DNA of 44,102 nucleotides from Leptolyngbya sp. Heron Island J (GCF_000482245.1 NZ_AWNH01000073.1:1-44102); one strand, 5' to 3'. Shown: positions 1 through 9,983, counted from the stretch's first letter. The notes: generated from the sequence alone by a model not told the origin. A program made the numbers and translations.

Positions 1-36
1 GGAGGGAGGAGGGAGGAGGGAGGAGGGAAGAGGGGG
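1..36. repeat. G-rich 7-bp tandem repeat with G-quadruplex pattern
   Basis: Units of GGAGGGA repeat about four times and run into GGGAAGAGGGGG. At least four runs of three G separated by short loops are present on the + strand, which is the template strand of the leftward nif genes. The tract lies about 75 bp past the nifK stop codon. The repeat is seen directly; quadruplex folding is inferred from the pattern only. Confidence 0.7.
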
Positions 37-109
37 TAGCGGGTTAGGGGTTGTGGGCTCACCCATCGACTCATCCACTCCTTCTGTCTTCCCATCCACC
101 CATTCGCCT

Positions 110-1681
110 TTAACGAATCAGATCAAAGGAGATATCCGTCTTGGCGGGCACATTGGTCTTGTGGTCCAGGTCATCTAGAACCGTGTTGATGATCCAGTTG
201 AACTGGTTGATGGCACCCTGGTAGCCAAGGGTGGCATAGCGGTGCATGTGGTGACGATCAAAGATAGGATAGCCGATGCGTACTAGGGGAGTGCCGGTGT
301 CGCGCCACAGGTACTTGCCGTAGGAGTTGCCGATCAGTAGGTCAACAGGCTCGGTGAACATTAGCGATCGCAAATGCCACAGATCCTTCTTACCCCACAC
401 CGTCGCCTCTTGACCATAGGGACTGTTGGTCAGCACTTCACGCAGTTCAGCCTCAAAATCATTGTTGGAGTTAGTAACAACGATATGTACCGGCTCCGCA
501 CCCATTTCCAACAGAAACTGGGTAATGCCAAACACATGGTCCGGATCGCCGTAGAGAGCGATGCGCTTACCGTGAATCCAGGCTTGAGAGTCGGTTAGAG
601 CATCCACAGCCCGACCCCTCTCCTGCTGGAGTTCTAGGGGAATGGCTTTGCCCGTAATTGCAGAGAGCGCCATCAGGAATTCATCAGTCCCTTTGATGCC
701 AAAAGGCCGGAAATTATAGGTCTTTTGATCCCATTCCTTGACAAGGTACTCCTGGGTCTTGGGAGTGGTGTACTTCTGGAAGAAGAATGTACCCTCAGCA
801 TTAACCGAGTCCGCCGTCTCTTCTAATGTGGTCAACCCGTTATACATCTTAAACTCGCCTGTATTGGGAGAATCAAAGGTGTCCGAGTTATCCGAGAGAA
901 TGGTGTAGTCGATGCCAAACAGTCCCAATATCCGCTTCAGCTCACGGATATTGCCAATATAAGGGTCAAAGCCCAGATTAAAGTTGAACTTACCGTTTGT
1001 GGCCTCTGTCTTCTCCTTATTAGCGGTTAAGGTGTCCAATATGCCCTTGAGCATATTGTCATAGCCGGTGATATGAGAGCCCACAAAGCTAGGAGTGTGA
1101 GCGTAGGGCACTGGCAGGTCCTCTGGAATATGCCCTTCTTGCTTCGAGGTGGTGATAAACGCCCCCAAGTCATCGCCGATTACTTCTGCCATACAGGTAG
1201 TACAGAGGGCAATCATTTTGGGCTTATAGAGTTCGAAGGAATTCTCCAGACCCTGCTTCAAGTTGTTCAGTCCCCCAAATACCGCTGCATCCTCAGTCAT
1301 AGAAGACGACACGGCCTGGAAGGGCTCTTTATAATTACGGGTAAGATGGGTGCGGAAGTAGGCCACACAACCTTGGGACCCGTGGCTATAGGGCAAGGTG
1401 CCTTCAAATCCAGACGCCACGAATAGTGCGCCTAAGGGCTGACAAGCTTTAGCCGGATTAATGGTCAGGGCTGTGCGCTCAAAGTTCTTTTCGCGATAGT
1501 CCCAGGACTTGGTCCATTCAGCTACCTCAGCCACTTTTTCACGGCTGTGGGCACCTTCAAACTGACGCTTGTATTCGAATATATCCTGGTAGGTATCTTC
1601 TTGAAATAGATCAAAGTGATCTTTTATCTTGCCGGGGTCTGGAGCGGTTTCCGGCACTTGGGGAGCATTGTTCTCAGTCAT
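110..1681 (-). CDS. nifK: Nitrogenase molybdenum-iron protein beta chain NifK
   Basis: Beta subunit of dinitrogenase (523 aa), which with NifD forms the alpha2-beta2 MoFe protein that reduces N2 in the cytoplasm. Cysteines at about residues 80 (PAKACQPLGA), 105 (GSQGCVAYF) and 163 (CTTCMAEV) match the three beta-side P-cluster ligands at the expected spacing, and the length is normal. I chose the ATG at 1681, preceded by GGAG at good spacing. The open frame extends upstream to 1768, but that part is translated low-complexity spacer (proline/phenylalanine-rich) and not conserved protein. It is the last nif gene visible in the leftward operon. NifE and NifN would be expected further left. Confidence 0.98.
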   Translation of the reverse strand: MTENNAPQVPETAPDPGKIKDHFDLFQEDTYQDIFEYKRQFEGAHSREKVAEVAEWTKSWDYREKNFERTALTINPAKACQPLGALFVASGFEGTLPYSHGSQGCVAYFRTHLTRNYKEPFQAVSSSMTEDAAVFGGLNNLKQGLENSFELYKPKMIALCTTCMAEVIGDDLGAFITTSKQEGHIPEDLPVPYAHTPSFVGSHITGYDNMLKGILDTLTANKEKTEATNGKFNFNLGFDPYIGNIRELKRILGLFGIDYTILSDNSDTFDSPNTGEFKMYNGLTTLEETADSVNAEGTFFFQKYTTPKTQEYLVKEWDQKTYNFRPFGIKGTDEFLMALSAITGKAIPLELQQERGRAVDALTDSQAWIHGKRIALYGDPDHVFGITQFLLEMGAEPVHIVVTNSNNDFEAELREVLTNSPYGQEATVWGKKDLWHLRSLMFTEPVDLLIGNSYGKYLWRDTGTPLVRIGYPIFDRHHMHRYATLGYQGAINQFNWIINTVLDDLDHKTNVPAKTDISFDLIR

Positions 1682-1696
1682 GGTGGTCTCCTTGAT

Positions 1697-1800
1697 TGCG
1701 GGAGGGGGGTGCGGGGGAAAGGGAGAAGGGAAAAAAGGCGGAGGGCGGAGGGCGAAATTTAGACTCATCCCTCATCCTTCATCCCTCATCCTCCCCTATG
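1697..1800. repeat. Low-complexity nifD-nifK spacer with G-quadruplex pattern
   Basis: The + strand has GGGAGGGGGG, GGGGG, GGG and GGG runs with loops of 1-4 bases, then GGCGGAGGGCGGAGGGCG. Next to this are repeated CATCCCT/CATCCT words (about 1766-1796). In the nif mRNA this becomes a C/U-rich leader just before the nifK ribosome binding site. A similar G-rich tract lies past the nifK stop. Confidence 0.6.
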
Positions 1801-1813
1801 GTCTTCTGGATTG

Positions 1814-3262
1814 TTATGCTGTTTGCCAGGGTGCATTAATCAGCCCCCAGGTAGGATTGTTAATGGCCAAATCCATGTCGCGGGCAAAGACTTCAAAGCC
1901 TTCATAGCCGTGGTAAGGACCGGAATAATCCCAGGAGTGCATCTGCCGGAAAGGTAGCGCCATCTTCTGGAAGACATACTTCTCTTTAATACCAGCCGCA
2001 ATTAAGTCTGGCTGTAGCTGTTTGGCCAGTTCTTCAAACTCGTAGCCGCTGACGTCGTCATAGATGACTGTGCCTTCTTTCACATAGTCGGCGGTGCGCT
2101 TGTAGTCATCACCATGACCAAACTCATAGCCAGTACCGATCACGTTCATACCCAGGTCTTCAAAAGCAGGGATCACGTGACGGGGACGTAAACCACCCAC
2201 CATCATCATCACTGTCTTGCCTTCTAACCGGGGGCGATACTTGGCAACAATGGCATCCATGCGTTCCTGATGCTCGGCAATCACCGCTTCAGCTTTGGTC
2301 TGAATGGTCTCATCAAACTGTTCTGCAATCTTACGCAGAGACTTGGCAATCTGGGTGGGACCAAAGAAATTGTATTCCATCCAGCCAATACCATACTTCT
2401 CTTCCATAAACCGGCAGATGTAGTTCATCGACCGATAGCAGTGGATCAGATTCATCTTGGCTAGGGGCGTCATCACCACTTCGTTAAAGGTGCCATCCCC
2501 TGAGAATTGGCAAATAACACGGAGGCCAATCGCCTCTAGCAAGCGGCGGCTAGGCCAGGCATCTCCACCAATGTTATAGTCACCAATGATGTTGACATCA
2601 TAGGCACCGGGCTCATAACCTTCGGGGAGCTTGCGATACTCGTCGGCCTTGGGCAGTACCCAGTCGCGTACGGTATCGTTAGCAATGTGGTGACCTAAGG
2701 ATTGGGAAACTCCTCGGAATCCTTCACAGCGGACAGGAACAACGGGTTTGCCAGTCTCTTTAGCCTTCTGTCTGGCAACAGCTTCAATATCATCTCCAAT
2801 CAACCCTACAGGACATTCCGATTCAATTGTGGTGCCCTGACTCAGGGGAAACAGTTCTTCTAGTTCATCGACGATTTTGGCCAGTTTTTTATCACCGCCA
2901 AAGACAATATCCCGCTCTTGGAAATCGGAAGTGAACTGCATGGTGCCAAAGGTGTCCACACCAGTGGTGCCCACATAGTAGTTACGGCGGCCAGACCAGG
3001 AATAGTAGCCACAGCCCACTGGCCCATGACTCAGGTGAATCATATCTTTGACAGGTCCCCAGACCACCCCTTTGGCCCCTGCATAGGCGCAGCCACGAGT
3101 TGTCATGACGCCGGGAACAGATTTTTTGTTAGATTTAACGCCGCAGTCAGAAGCGCCTTCTTCTTTGACATTCAGGTGCTTGGAACGTCTCTTTTGGGCT
3201 TTCTCAGGATAGGCATTCAGTACCTCCTGGATCAGCTCTTTTCGATCTTCTACGGTGGCCAT
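1814..3262 (-). CDS. nifD: Nitrogenase molybdenum-iron protein alpha chain NifD
   Basis: Alpha subunit of the MoFe protein (482 aa), holding the FeMo cofactor. Visible ligands are Cys58 (TTRGCAYAG), Cys84 (GPVGCGYYS) and Cys150 (ESECPVG) for the P-cluster, and Cys275 (LIHCYRS) and His442 ([10 protein letters not shown]) for FeMo-co. The order and spacing match the family closely. The start at 3262 is preceded by an AGAGGA Shine-Dalgarno sequence. The gene is complete and shows no nifD excision element of the kind that interrupts nifD in some heterocyst-formers. It sits between nifH (108 bp spacer) and nifK (132 bp spacer, G-rich on the + strand). Confidence 0.98.
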   Translation of the reverse strand: MATVEDRKELIQEVLNAYPEKAQKRRSKHLNVKEEGASDCGVKSNKKSVPGVMTTRGCAYAGAKGVVWGPVKDMIHLSHGPVGCGYYSWSGRRNYYVGTTGVDTFGTMQFTSDFQERDIVFGGDKKLAKIVDELEELFPLSQGTTIESECPVGLIGDDIEAVARQKAKETGKPVVPVRCEGFRGVSQSLGHHIANDTVRDWVLPKADEYRKLPEGYEPGAYDVNIIGDYNIGGDAWPSRRLLEAIGLRVICQFSGDGTFNEVVMTPLAKMNLIHCYRSMNYICRFMEEKYGIGWMEYNFFGPTQIAKSLRKIAEQFDETIQTKAEAVIAEHQERMDAIVAKYRPRLEGKTVMMMVGGLRPRHVIPAFEDLGMNVIGTGYEFGHGDDYKRTADYVKEGTVIYDDVSGYEFEELAKQLQPDLIAAGIKEKYVFQKMALPFRQMHSWDYSGPYHGYEGFEVFARDMDLAINNPTWGLINAPWQTA

Positions 3263-3370
3263 GGTGTCCTCTCATTTAGCTTGGAGAATAAGGTGAAGCG
3301 AGTGGGCAACGCCGGGGGTGAAGATCTCGTCAGTGTTTAAGGACTAGAAGTTCACCCACCAGCGAGCTTG

Positions 3371-4249
<879 letters not shown>

Positions 4250-4315
4250 TTAGATTCTCCTTAAATTGTTAGCAAACGCTGGATATAGACTTGGTGATCC
4301 AGAGCAGTTCAGGCT

Positions 4316-4372
4316 GTCGAGGGTCGGTCAGAGGCTCTGATCGCTGATTGCTGACGGTGGGGAACGCTCGAC
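4316..4372. promoter_or_regulatory. Nested inverted repeat in the nifU-nifH spacer
   Basis: Outer arms GTCGAG (4316-4321) and CTCGAC (4367-4372) enclose inner arms GTCAG (4327-4331) and CTGAC (4351-4355). In the leftward transcript this would be a stem 70-130 nt upstream of the nifH start. Processed nifH transcripts with 5' stem-loops are known in cyanobacteria; that this repeat serves that purpose is inference. Confidence 0.4.
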
Positions 4373-4428
4373 TACTGGCGTGTGGTGATAGAATCTCATA
4401 GGATTAAAGAGAGAAAATTACAGATGGC

Positions 4429-5301
4429 TTATACAGCGACAACGGTTAATTCAGGTGAAACCTGGGCCTGTAACCGAGTTTCAATTGCACCTTTGAGGGT
4501 GGCAGTACTGCTATCACAAGAACCACAGGCACCCTTGAGCTGCACTTGCACCACATCGCCGCTGACATCGTAAAGTTCAACATCACCGCCGTCAGCCATG
4601 AGCATGGGGCGCACTTCTTCGGTCAGGACTTGTTGAATCCGATTGATCTTTTGCATGGGGGTGAGGAGTATAGCAGAGACTTCTGCTTCTACTCTGGCGG
4701 CTGTCGATGTTCTATCCCGCTGAACCTCGATTAAGATATCTTCAATACCGGCTAGGCAAGAGCCACAGCCGCCGCCAGCTTTGACATAGTTGGTGACTTG
4801 TTCAACGGTAGTCAGATCGTTTTCGATAATCACACGTCGGACGCGAGGCTCGGTGATACCAAAGCAGGAACAGATTAATGTGCCGTCATCATCGTCGTGG
4901 TGCTCTACTTCAATACCGCGATATTTGTAGATGGCCGCTTCCATAGCTTCTTGCCCCATCACAGAACAGTGCATTTTGGCTTCGGGTAAACCACCCAGAA
5001 AGTCAGCAATATCTTTATTGGTGATCTTCAGGGCCTGATCAAGGGTCTTGCCTTTGATAATTTCAGTGAGAGCAGAGGAGGATGCGATCGCACTGGTACA
5101 GCCAAATGTCTGAAACTGTGAATCCAGAATGGTCTCTGTTGATTCCTGGATCTTCAGGTGTAGTCTCAGAGCATCACCGCAGGCAATGCTACCCACTTCA
5201 CCATAGACAACAGCCACATCGGGTTCGTTTGCATCTGCGATCGCACCCTGATTAATCGGGTTATAAAACAGTTCAAGTACCTTTTCGGAATAGTCCCACA
5301 T
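4429..5301 (-). CDS. nifU: Iron-sulfur cluster scaffold NifU
   Basis: Full-length three-domain NifU (290 aa) that builds Fe-S clusters, using sulfur from NifS, for nitrogenase proteins. The N-terminal IscU-like domain carries cluster-site cysteines in ACGDALRL, FGCTSAI and MHCSVMG. The central Bfd-like permanent [2Fe-2S] domain has LICSCFG and GGCGSCLAG. The C-terminal Nfu-like domain has GACGSC. All expected cysteines are present. The gene lies 60 bp past nifS in the same orientation, which fits their joint role. The ribosome binding site before the ATG at 5301 is weak. Confidence 0.98.
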   Translation of the reverse strand: MWDYSEKVLELFYNPINQGAIADANEPDVAVVYGEVGSIACGDALRLHLKIQESTETILDSQFQTFGCTSAIASSSALTEIIKGKTLDQALKITNKDIADFLGGLPEAKMHCSVMGQEAMEAAIYKYRGIEVEHHDDDDGTLICSCFGITEPRVRRVIIENDLTTVEQVTNYVKAGGGCGSCLAGIEDILIEVQRDRTSTAARVEAEVSAILLTPMQKINRIQQVLTEEVRPMLMADGGDVELYDVSGDVVQVQLKGACGSCDSSTATLKGAIETRLQAQVSPELTVVAV

Positions 5302-5361
5302 GGTAGTTTCTGGAGGTAAAGGAGCAAGAAGAGAGAGGTAGGGGCTGGTCTTGTACCGGCC

Positions 5362-6555
5362 CTATGCGCTATGGACCAAATCGCGGCCCTGTAACCAATC
5401 CGCCTCGTCGTTGTTAAAGGGTGAAATCGCCCGCAATTTTTCCACAATGCCAGGCATGACATTGACAACCTGTTGGATATCTTCTGCAGTGGTGAATCGC
5501 GATAAGCTAAAGCGAATTGAGCCGTGGAGAATAGTGTAGGGGAGTCCCATGGCGGTGAGAACATGGGAGGGGTCCAGAGAACCGGAGGTGCAGGCAGACC
5601 CCGAGGAAGCGCAGATACTATGCTGATTCAGCATAAACAGAATGGCTTCGCCTTCAATATATTTGAAACCAATGTTGGTGGTGTTAGGCAGACGTGGGGT
5701 GCCGCCGCCATTCACTTCGCAATCGGGGATTAACTCCAGCAGTTGGGTTTCTAGCTGGTCCCGTAGCTGACGCTCCCGCTCGACAGCAGCGAGATGTTCA
5801 CGGGCCACTGCGGCGGCTTTACCCAGGGCAATAATACCAGGCACATTGTGGGTGCCAGCCCGCCGTCCGCGCTCTTGGTGTCCACCCAACAAGAAAGGAC
5901 GGAAGCGGAAACCACGACGAACATATAAAGCGCCCACTCCTTTAGGGGCATGGAGCTTGTGTCCAGAGAGGGTGAGCAGGTCAATGGTGCTGTTTTTTAG
6001 ATCAATGGGTAATTTGCCGACGGCCTGGACGGCATCCACGTGGAAAGTGGCACCGCATTCTTTTGCGATCGCGCCAATCTGTTCTATCGGAAAAATCACA
6101 CCAGTCTCATTGTTGGCATACATGGTGGTGACCAGTGCCGTGCCGCCAGTCATGGCGGCTTCCACTTCCATTAGATCAAGCTGACCGCGTCGGTCCACTG
6201 ATAAATAGGTAACGGTATAGCCTTTTTTCTCCAGATGCTTACATACATTGAGAATGGCCGGATGTTCGACAGCAGTAGTGACAATATGACGTTTCTCGGG
6301 TTGGGCCGCCAGGGCCGCATGGATGGCCGTATTGTTGCCTTCACTGCCGCAGCTAGTAAAGATAATCTCAGTATCTTCTGCTCCTAGTAGCTCAGCCACC
6401 CGCACTCTAGCATCCTGAATGGCAGCACCAACCTGTCCTCCAAAGCTATGCATTGATGATGGATTACCGTAGAGGTCGCTCAAATAGGGCAGCATTGCAT
6501 CCAGAACATCGGGATCAACCCGCGTGGTCGCATTGTTATCTAAATAAATGACCAT
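5362..6555 (-). CDS. nifS: Cysteine desulfurase NifS
   Basis: PLP-dependent class V aminotransferase fold (397 aa) that takes sulfur from cysteine and passes it to NifU. The PLP lysine is Lys200 in LSGHKLHAPKG, and the persulfide cysteine is Cys322 in SSGSACTSG. The histidine of VEHPAI and aspartate of FHVDAVQ are also present. I placed the start at the ATG at 6555 (MVIYLDNNATT), which has GGAG about 8 bases upstream. A nine-residue upstream extension to 6582 is possible but not conserved in the family. Confidence 0.98.
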   Translation of the reverse strand: MVIYLDNNATTRVDPDVLDAMLPYLSDLYGNPSSMHSFGGQVGAAIQDARVRVAELLGAEDTEIIFTSCGSEGNNTAIHAALAAQPEKRHIVTTAVEHPAILNVCKHLEKKGYTVTYLSVDRRGQLDLMEVEAAMTGGTALVTTMYANNETGVIFPIEQIGAIAKECGATFHVDAVQAVGKLPIDLKNSTIDLLTLSGHKLHAPKGVGALYVRRGFRFRPFLLGGHQERGRRAGTHNVPGIIALGKAAAVAREHLAAVERERQLRDQLETQLLELIPDCEVNGGGTPRLPNTTNIGFKYIEGEAILFMLNQHSICASSGSACTSGSLDPSHVLTAMGLPYTILHGSIRFSLSRFTTAEDIQQVVNVMPGIVEKLRAISPFNNDEADWLQGRDLVHSA

Positions 6556-6613
6556 TACCTCATCTCCGCGATCAATAAACAATAAAGGACAATAAAAAGA
6601 ATCAGGGCGGACA

Positions 6614-7006
6614 CTACGGCATTAACGGTACATTTGTGTCAGCCTGGGCTCTCAAGCTTTGTAAGGATTGGGAATACCGATCAAACCACTGCCGCCAGTA
6701 TCTAGGCTGCTGTGAGGCTTTAAGCCGCGCGATCATGTGGCTATAGTTGGTAAACCAAACATGCCAGTAATCTGTTGTTGTCTCAGCATTCAGAGCGACA
6801 GCTGTGGTTGCGGTGGATAAAGGCACACAGCCTTCATTCGTTGGGCACACAGACCAGCATTGAGCGACGCCATGAGAGCCTTGACACTGGTTACAGCGAT
6901 TCACATCTATCCAGAATGTGGACCCATCGGTCTCAATAGCATTGGTTGGGCAGCTAGAGAGACAGCGCTGACAGGAGATACAGTCATTAGTGATGGTGTA
7001 AGTCAT
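6614..7006 (-). CDS. fdxN: FdxN-type 2[4Fe-4S] ferredoxin
   Basis: Bacterial-type ferredoxin (130 aa) found between nifB and nifS in cyanobacterial nif operons. It is thought to serve NifB or electron supply to nitrogenase. Cluster-binding motifs are CISCQRCLSSCP (Cx2Cx2Cx3C, near the N-terminus) and CNQC...CWSVCP (Cx2Cx8Cx3C). The C-terminal half is Trp/Tyr-rich (YWHVWF, RYWRQWFDRY) without cysteines. It shares the N-terminal YTI-D-CI-C-C pattern with CnfR in this window, so regulator and ferredoxin use a related domain. Confidence 0.93.
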   Translation of the reverse strand: MTYTITNDCISCQRCLSSCPTNAIETDGSTFWIDVNRCNQCQGSHGVAQCWSVCPTNEGCVPLSTATTAVALNAETTTDYWHVWFTNYSHMIARLKASQQPRYWRQWFDRYSQSLQSLRAQADTNVPLMP

Positions 7007-7110
7007 GGTATGGGCCTCGCTGTTAGGGTTAGGACAGAGAGAGCAAAGGAGAGAGGAGAGTTAGAGGAAAAAAATGACAAATCTCCCTCTTTTCTATATC
7101 TCCATTTCTT
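7007..7110. other. Purine/pyrimidine-biased nifB-fdxN spacer
   Basis: In the leftward transcript the first half is purine-rich (GAGAGATAGAAG and GAAAAGAGGGAGA) and the second half is pyrimidine-rich (CTCTAACTCTCCTCTCTCC). The halves could pair partly as a stem between nifB and fdxN. There is no U-tract typical of a terminator. Function is unknown. Confidence 0.4.
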
Positions 7111-8583
7111 CTATCTCTCTAAAACATGTTCGTCATAAAAACGTCGTGCAACAGTTTCAATCACGTCATAGGCTTCAATGACGGTCAGCCCGGCTTTTTG
7201 TAAGGCCTTTTGAGGGCAGGGACCGACTTTGGCGGTCAGTAGAGCCTTACAGTCGATAATCGTATTGATGATGCCTTCTAGGGCTGCCTCTTCGCCGTAG
7301 CCACCCTGGCAATAATCGGCAACTTTACGATGACCAACAAACTTGGCTTCCGTGGCGTCGACTTCATAAATCATGAATTCTTTGGCATGGCCAAAGTGTT
7401 GATTGACGAGTCCTCCACCCTTAGTCGCAACCGCAACCAGGACTTTAGGAGACTCAGTTCGACGCTTATTGACAGATGCCTGTTTTTTCTCCGCTACAGC
7501 GGCTTTGGTTTGCTCAATGCCCAGATGAACTGCCTGACGTTTTTCCAAACTGTAGTCCGCCGACATATCCATAAACTTCTCTTTAGTGAATTCCTGACTA
7601 CGGTCTTCACCCAGCAGACCGACAGCATCGGCCCGGCACTGACGGCAGTGGCGCATCATTTTCATGTTGCCGGAACACTTATCTTGAACAGTCTTAAGTT
7701 CTTTAGGATTTGGACCCCGCTGACCGTTGAGCCCAAAGTAAGTGCCATGCTCTGGGGCAGAAATCAGGGGCATAATGTTATGGAGAAACGCGCCGCGATC
7801 GCGAATTGCCTTATTCACCTCTGGCAGGTGCTCATCGTTGATACCAGGAATCAGCACCGAGTTTACCTTACAGAGGATATCGGCTTCCTGCAGCGCCTGT
7901 AGACCTTCCATCTGACGCTCGTGCAGGATCTTCACACCCTCAATGCCACGATAGCGACGACGACGGTAGTGAACCCAGGGATATATTTTCTCCCCTACTT
8001 TCGGGTCCACCATATTAATAGTGATCGTGACATGATCCACATTCAGCTGCTTAATCCGATCAACATGATCAGGCAGCATCAGACCATTGGTGGAAAGACA
8101 AAGTTTAATATCGGGTGCTTTGTCAGCAATCAGCTCAAAAGTGCGGAAGGTTTTTTCTGGATTAGCTAAGGGATCGCCAGGTCCAGCAATGCCCAAAACT
8201 GTCATTTGGGGAATCTTACCGGCCACTACTAACACTTTGTGGGCTGCTTCTTCGGGGGTGAGCAGCTCGCTCACAACACCGGGACGACTTTCGTTAGCAC
8301 AGTCATATTTACGGTTACAGTAGTTGCACTGGATATTGCAGGCTGGAGCCACCGCAACGTGCATACGGGCATAGTGGTGGTGAGCTTCTTCGCTGTAGCA
8401 AGGATGTTTTTCAATGCGAGCCTTTAAAGACTCACTCATAGCGCTAGGGGCATCATTTTTAGTGCTACAGCCACAGCCGCCGCCAGACTTCTTGACCATA
8501 GTTTTGGTTTTGGTTAGAGTTATGTCCAGCTCGGGCGTCGTCGTGGGCGCAGAGGCAAGGGCAGTAGGAGGCGGAGGCGTCAT
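7111..8583 (-). CDS. nifB: FeMo-cofactor biosynthesis radical SAM protein NifB
   Basis: Radical SAM enzyme (490 aa) that fuses [4Fe-4S] units and inserts carbide to give NifB-co, the FeMo-co precursor. The radical SAM motif ACNIQCNYC is at residues 81-89 (Cys82, 86, 89). A C-terminal NifX-like domain begins near residue 380 ([12 protein letters not shown]...[10 protein letters not shown]). The first 40 residues include a poly-Pro/Thr stretch and a GGGCGCS motif. The start at 8583 has no clear Shine-Dalgarno sequence, and the internal Met29 (8499) is an alternative. NifB is the first gene of the operon, and its long upstream region contains repeated operator-like motifs. Confidence 0.97.
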   Translation of the reverse strand: MTPPPPTALASAPTTTPELDITLTKTKTMVKKSGGGCGCSTKNDAPSAMSESLKARIEKHPCYSEEAHHHYARMHVAVAPACNIQCNYCNRKYDCANESRPGVVSELLTPEEAAHKVLVVAGKIPQMTVLGIAGPGDPLANPEKTFRTFELIADKAPDIKLCLSTNGLMLPDHVDRIKQLNVDHVTITINMVDPKVGEKIYPWVHYRRRRYRGIEGVKILHERQMEGLQALQEADILCKVNSVLIPGINDEHLPEVNKAIRDRGAFLHNIMPLISAPEHGTYFGLNGQRGPNPKELKTVQDKCSGNMKMMRHCRQCRADAVGLLGEDRSQEFTKEKFMDMSADYSLEKRQAVHLGIEQTKAAVAEKKQASVNKRRTESPKVLVAVATKGGGLVNQHFGHAKEFMIYEVDATEAKFVGHRKVADYCQGGYGEEAALEGIINTIIDCKALLTAKVGPCPQKALQKAGLTVIEAYDVIETVARRFYDEHVLER

Positions 8584-8640
8584 TGGTTTAATAGGGGTTA
8601 AGGAGTATGGTTCTGAGGGCGTTATGAAATAAAAAAGAGT

Positions 8641-8725
8641 GGTGCTGCATTAGCTGGGTCATATAGAATGTTGTTCCACGCGATTAAATCGGAGAAGCAA
8701 AGTATAGACTCGCTAATGCAGTACC
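8641..8725. promoter_or_regulatory. 14-bp inverted repeat upstream of nifB
   Basis: The arms GGTGCTGCATTAGC (8641-8654) and GCTAATGCAGTACC (8712-8725) pair at 13 of 14 positions around a 57-bp loop. The repeat lies 58-142 bp upstream of the nifB start. It may be a leader hairpin or a spaced operator; the ends of a tiny mobile element are also possible. Seen directly; function not known. Confidence 0.5.
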
Positions 8726-9105
8726 AGAGAGTGTGCGAGCGCCGAGGAACTCAGTCTTTTAAGCAATCAGCTATTTCCAGGGTGCATGGGTGGAGGTGTG
8801 CTCGTTTGTCTGTGTGAGATCACGAGGACGTCTCAATACGGGTGAATACCCCTGAAATCAGTCTGGTCGCAGCTGGCTAAACTATCGAAATCTAAAAACA
8901 AAGCACCGACAAGATCAATAGATTCTTACTGGGTTTGTTTTATTGACTTCACCAAGTCAGCCAAGTAATTGGGTGTTCGGCGATGAAAGAGTTATATCAA
9001 TGGCTCTAGCGACGGCTTTGAGCATCACCCCGATAGGATTTATTGGATGATTATCACTACACTCACTGGCTGTAACCCTTGAAAATCTAGGGAAAAATCT
9101 TTTTT

Positions 9106-9149
9106 CTAGATCGGGGTACTAGTATTTCTCAATGGGCGGACTAGTATTT
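9106..9149 (-). promoter_or_regulatory. Two 22-bp-phased motif copies facing nifB
   Basis: On the minus strand AAATACTAGTCCGCCC (from 9149) and AAATACTAGTACCCCG (from 9127) start exactly 22 bp apart, about two helical turns. They match the three motif copies facing nifP. The array lies about 520 bp upstream of the nifB start codon. Candidate sites for the nif activator; the binding is inferred. Confidence 0.65.
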
Positions 9150-9685
9150 TTCCACCCCCGTTCGATGATTACTGTACTCAGTTATAATCCTCTACTAGCA
9201 AGGGATGCAGGCTATTTTGAGTGCTTCTGAGTAGCGGTTTGTTCGAGCACTCAAATTCGGAGCTTTTGCTACATTAGATACAAAAATGAAGGAATCATTA
9301 AGTTGGTAAAAAATGTGTCTGTATCGTTGTTTTCAGTTTTAACCTATTCTTGGTAACACAGTTTACCATTTCATATTAAATAATGTGAAAATCAATAGGA
9401 GAGTTTAGGGTAGCTAGCTGCCGTTTTAGAAATTGTGGGGTGAGTATAGGGCAGCATCAAGCTTAGAAGTTTGAATGGGGAAAATCTATAAAGAGGGAAG
9501 AGTAAAAAGCAAATTAGGATCGAAACCAATAGCTATATGAAAGATAGAACTTCGCAGTCAGCTTGTCCCTTGCAGTTAATATCGTTCTCTTGACAGTTGT
9601 TAAGGATTGCTGAATTTAATCGAGAGAGTTCTGCATCGTTTGTTACAGTTTCAATTATGGAACTATGTGTTGAAAGGTCAAAGAT

Positions 9686-9700
9686 TGTACTTTGAGTACA
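9686..9700. promoter_or_regulatory. Dyad TGTACTTTGAGTACA
   Basis: Perfect 6-bp arms TGTACT and AGTACA are separated by TTG. Its right half, TTGAGTACA, recurs at 9765-9773 directly before the nifP-side motif array. This could be a second regulator site. Seen directly; function inferred. Confidence 0.4.
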
Positions 9701-9773
9701 TAGAGCGCCATTTTTTATCTTCTCTATATATAGAGCTCCAAGCACTGCAAATCAAGGCTTACCCTTGAGTACA

Positions 9774-9839
9774 AAATACTTGTACCTGCGTTCAGAAATA
9801 CCTAGCCCTGCTTACCAAAATACCTATACCCTGCACCCA
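9774..9839 (+). promoter_or_regulatory. Three tandem 22-bp motif copies upstream of nifP
   Basis: Copies start at 9774 (AAATACTTGTACCTGC), 9796 (AAATACCTAGCCCTGC) and 9818 (AAATACCTATACCCTGC), each 22 bp apart. A weaker fourth copy (AATTCTAAACCCCTG) follows at about 9844. The six bases AAATAC are invariant here and in the two copies facing nifB. The array ends 144 bp before the nifP start, a usual place for an activator array. Direct observation; identity of the binding protein is inference, CnfR being the first candidate. Confidence 0.7.
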
Positions 9840-9983
9840 AGAGAATTCTAAACCCCTGATTCATCATAGGTTTAGCACTTGAGTGTAAAGGTAATAGTTC
9901 TAGTAAATCTGGATTGGGCTGTTGCGATCACATCCCTGAAGACGCAACTGCTATAAGCAAACAAACAAAGCCCTACCAGAGCC

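Larger units (their letters stand above)
8584..9983. promoter_or_regulatory. Divergent nifB-nifP control region (1.4 kb)
   Basis: No convincing gene lies here; the best frame, 9533-9745 leftward, lacks an ATG and a ribosome binding site. The region is AT-rich. It holds the 8641-8725 inverted repeat, an imperfect inverted repeat at 9087-9109, two 22-bp-spaced motif copies facing nifB (9106-9149), a TGTACT-TTG-AGTACA dyad (9686-9700), and three 22-bp-spaced copies of the same motif facing nifP (9774-9839). In Leptolyngbya-type clusters nifB and nifP are the main CnfR-activated promoters (established), so this is where activator sites are expected. Confidence 0.7.

Noticed and set aside
1682-1768. 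29-residue N-terminal extension of NifK
   Set aside because: Low-complexity spacer; the ATG at 1681 has a ribosome binding site and the family start.
7330-7902. 190-aa frame antisense to nifB
   Set aside because: Shadow of a well-supported gene; no ribosome binding site or motif.
9240-9265. GTTCGAG word resembling a tRNA T-loop
   Set aside because: No acceptor or anticodon stem can be drawn around it.
9533-9745. 70-aa leftward frame in the nifB-nifP region
   Set aside because: It starts with GTG without a ribosome binding site, shows no recognisable motif and lies within an AT-rich control region.
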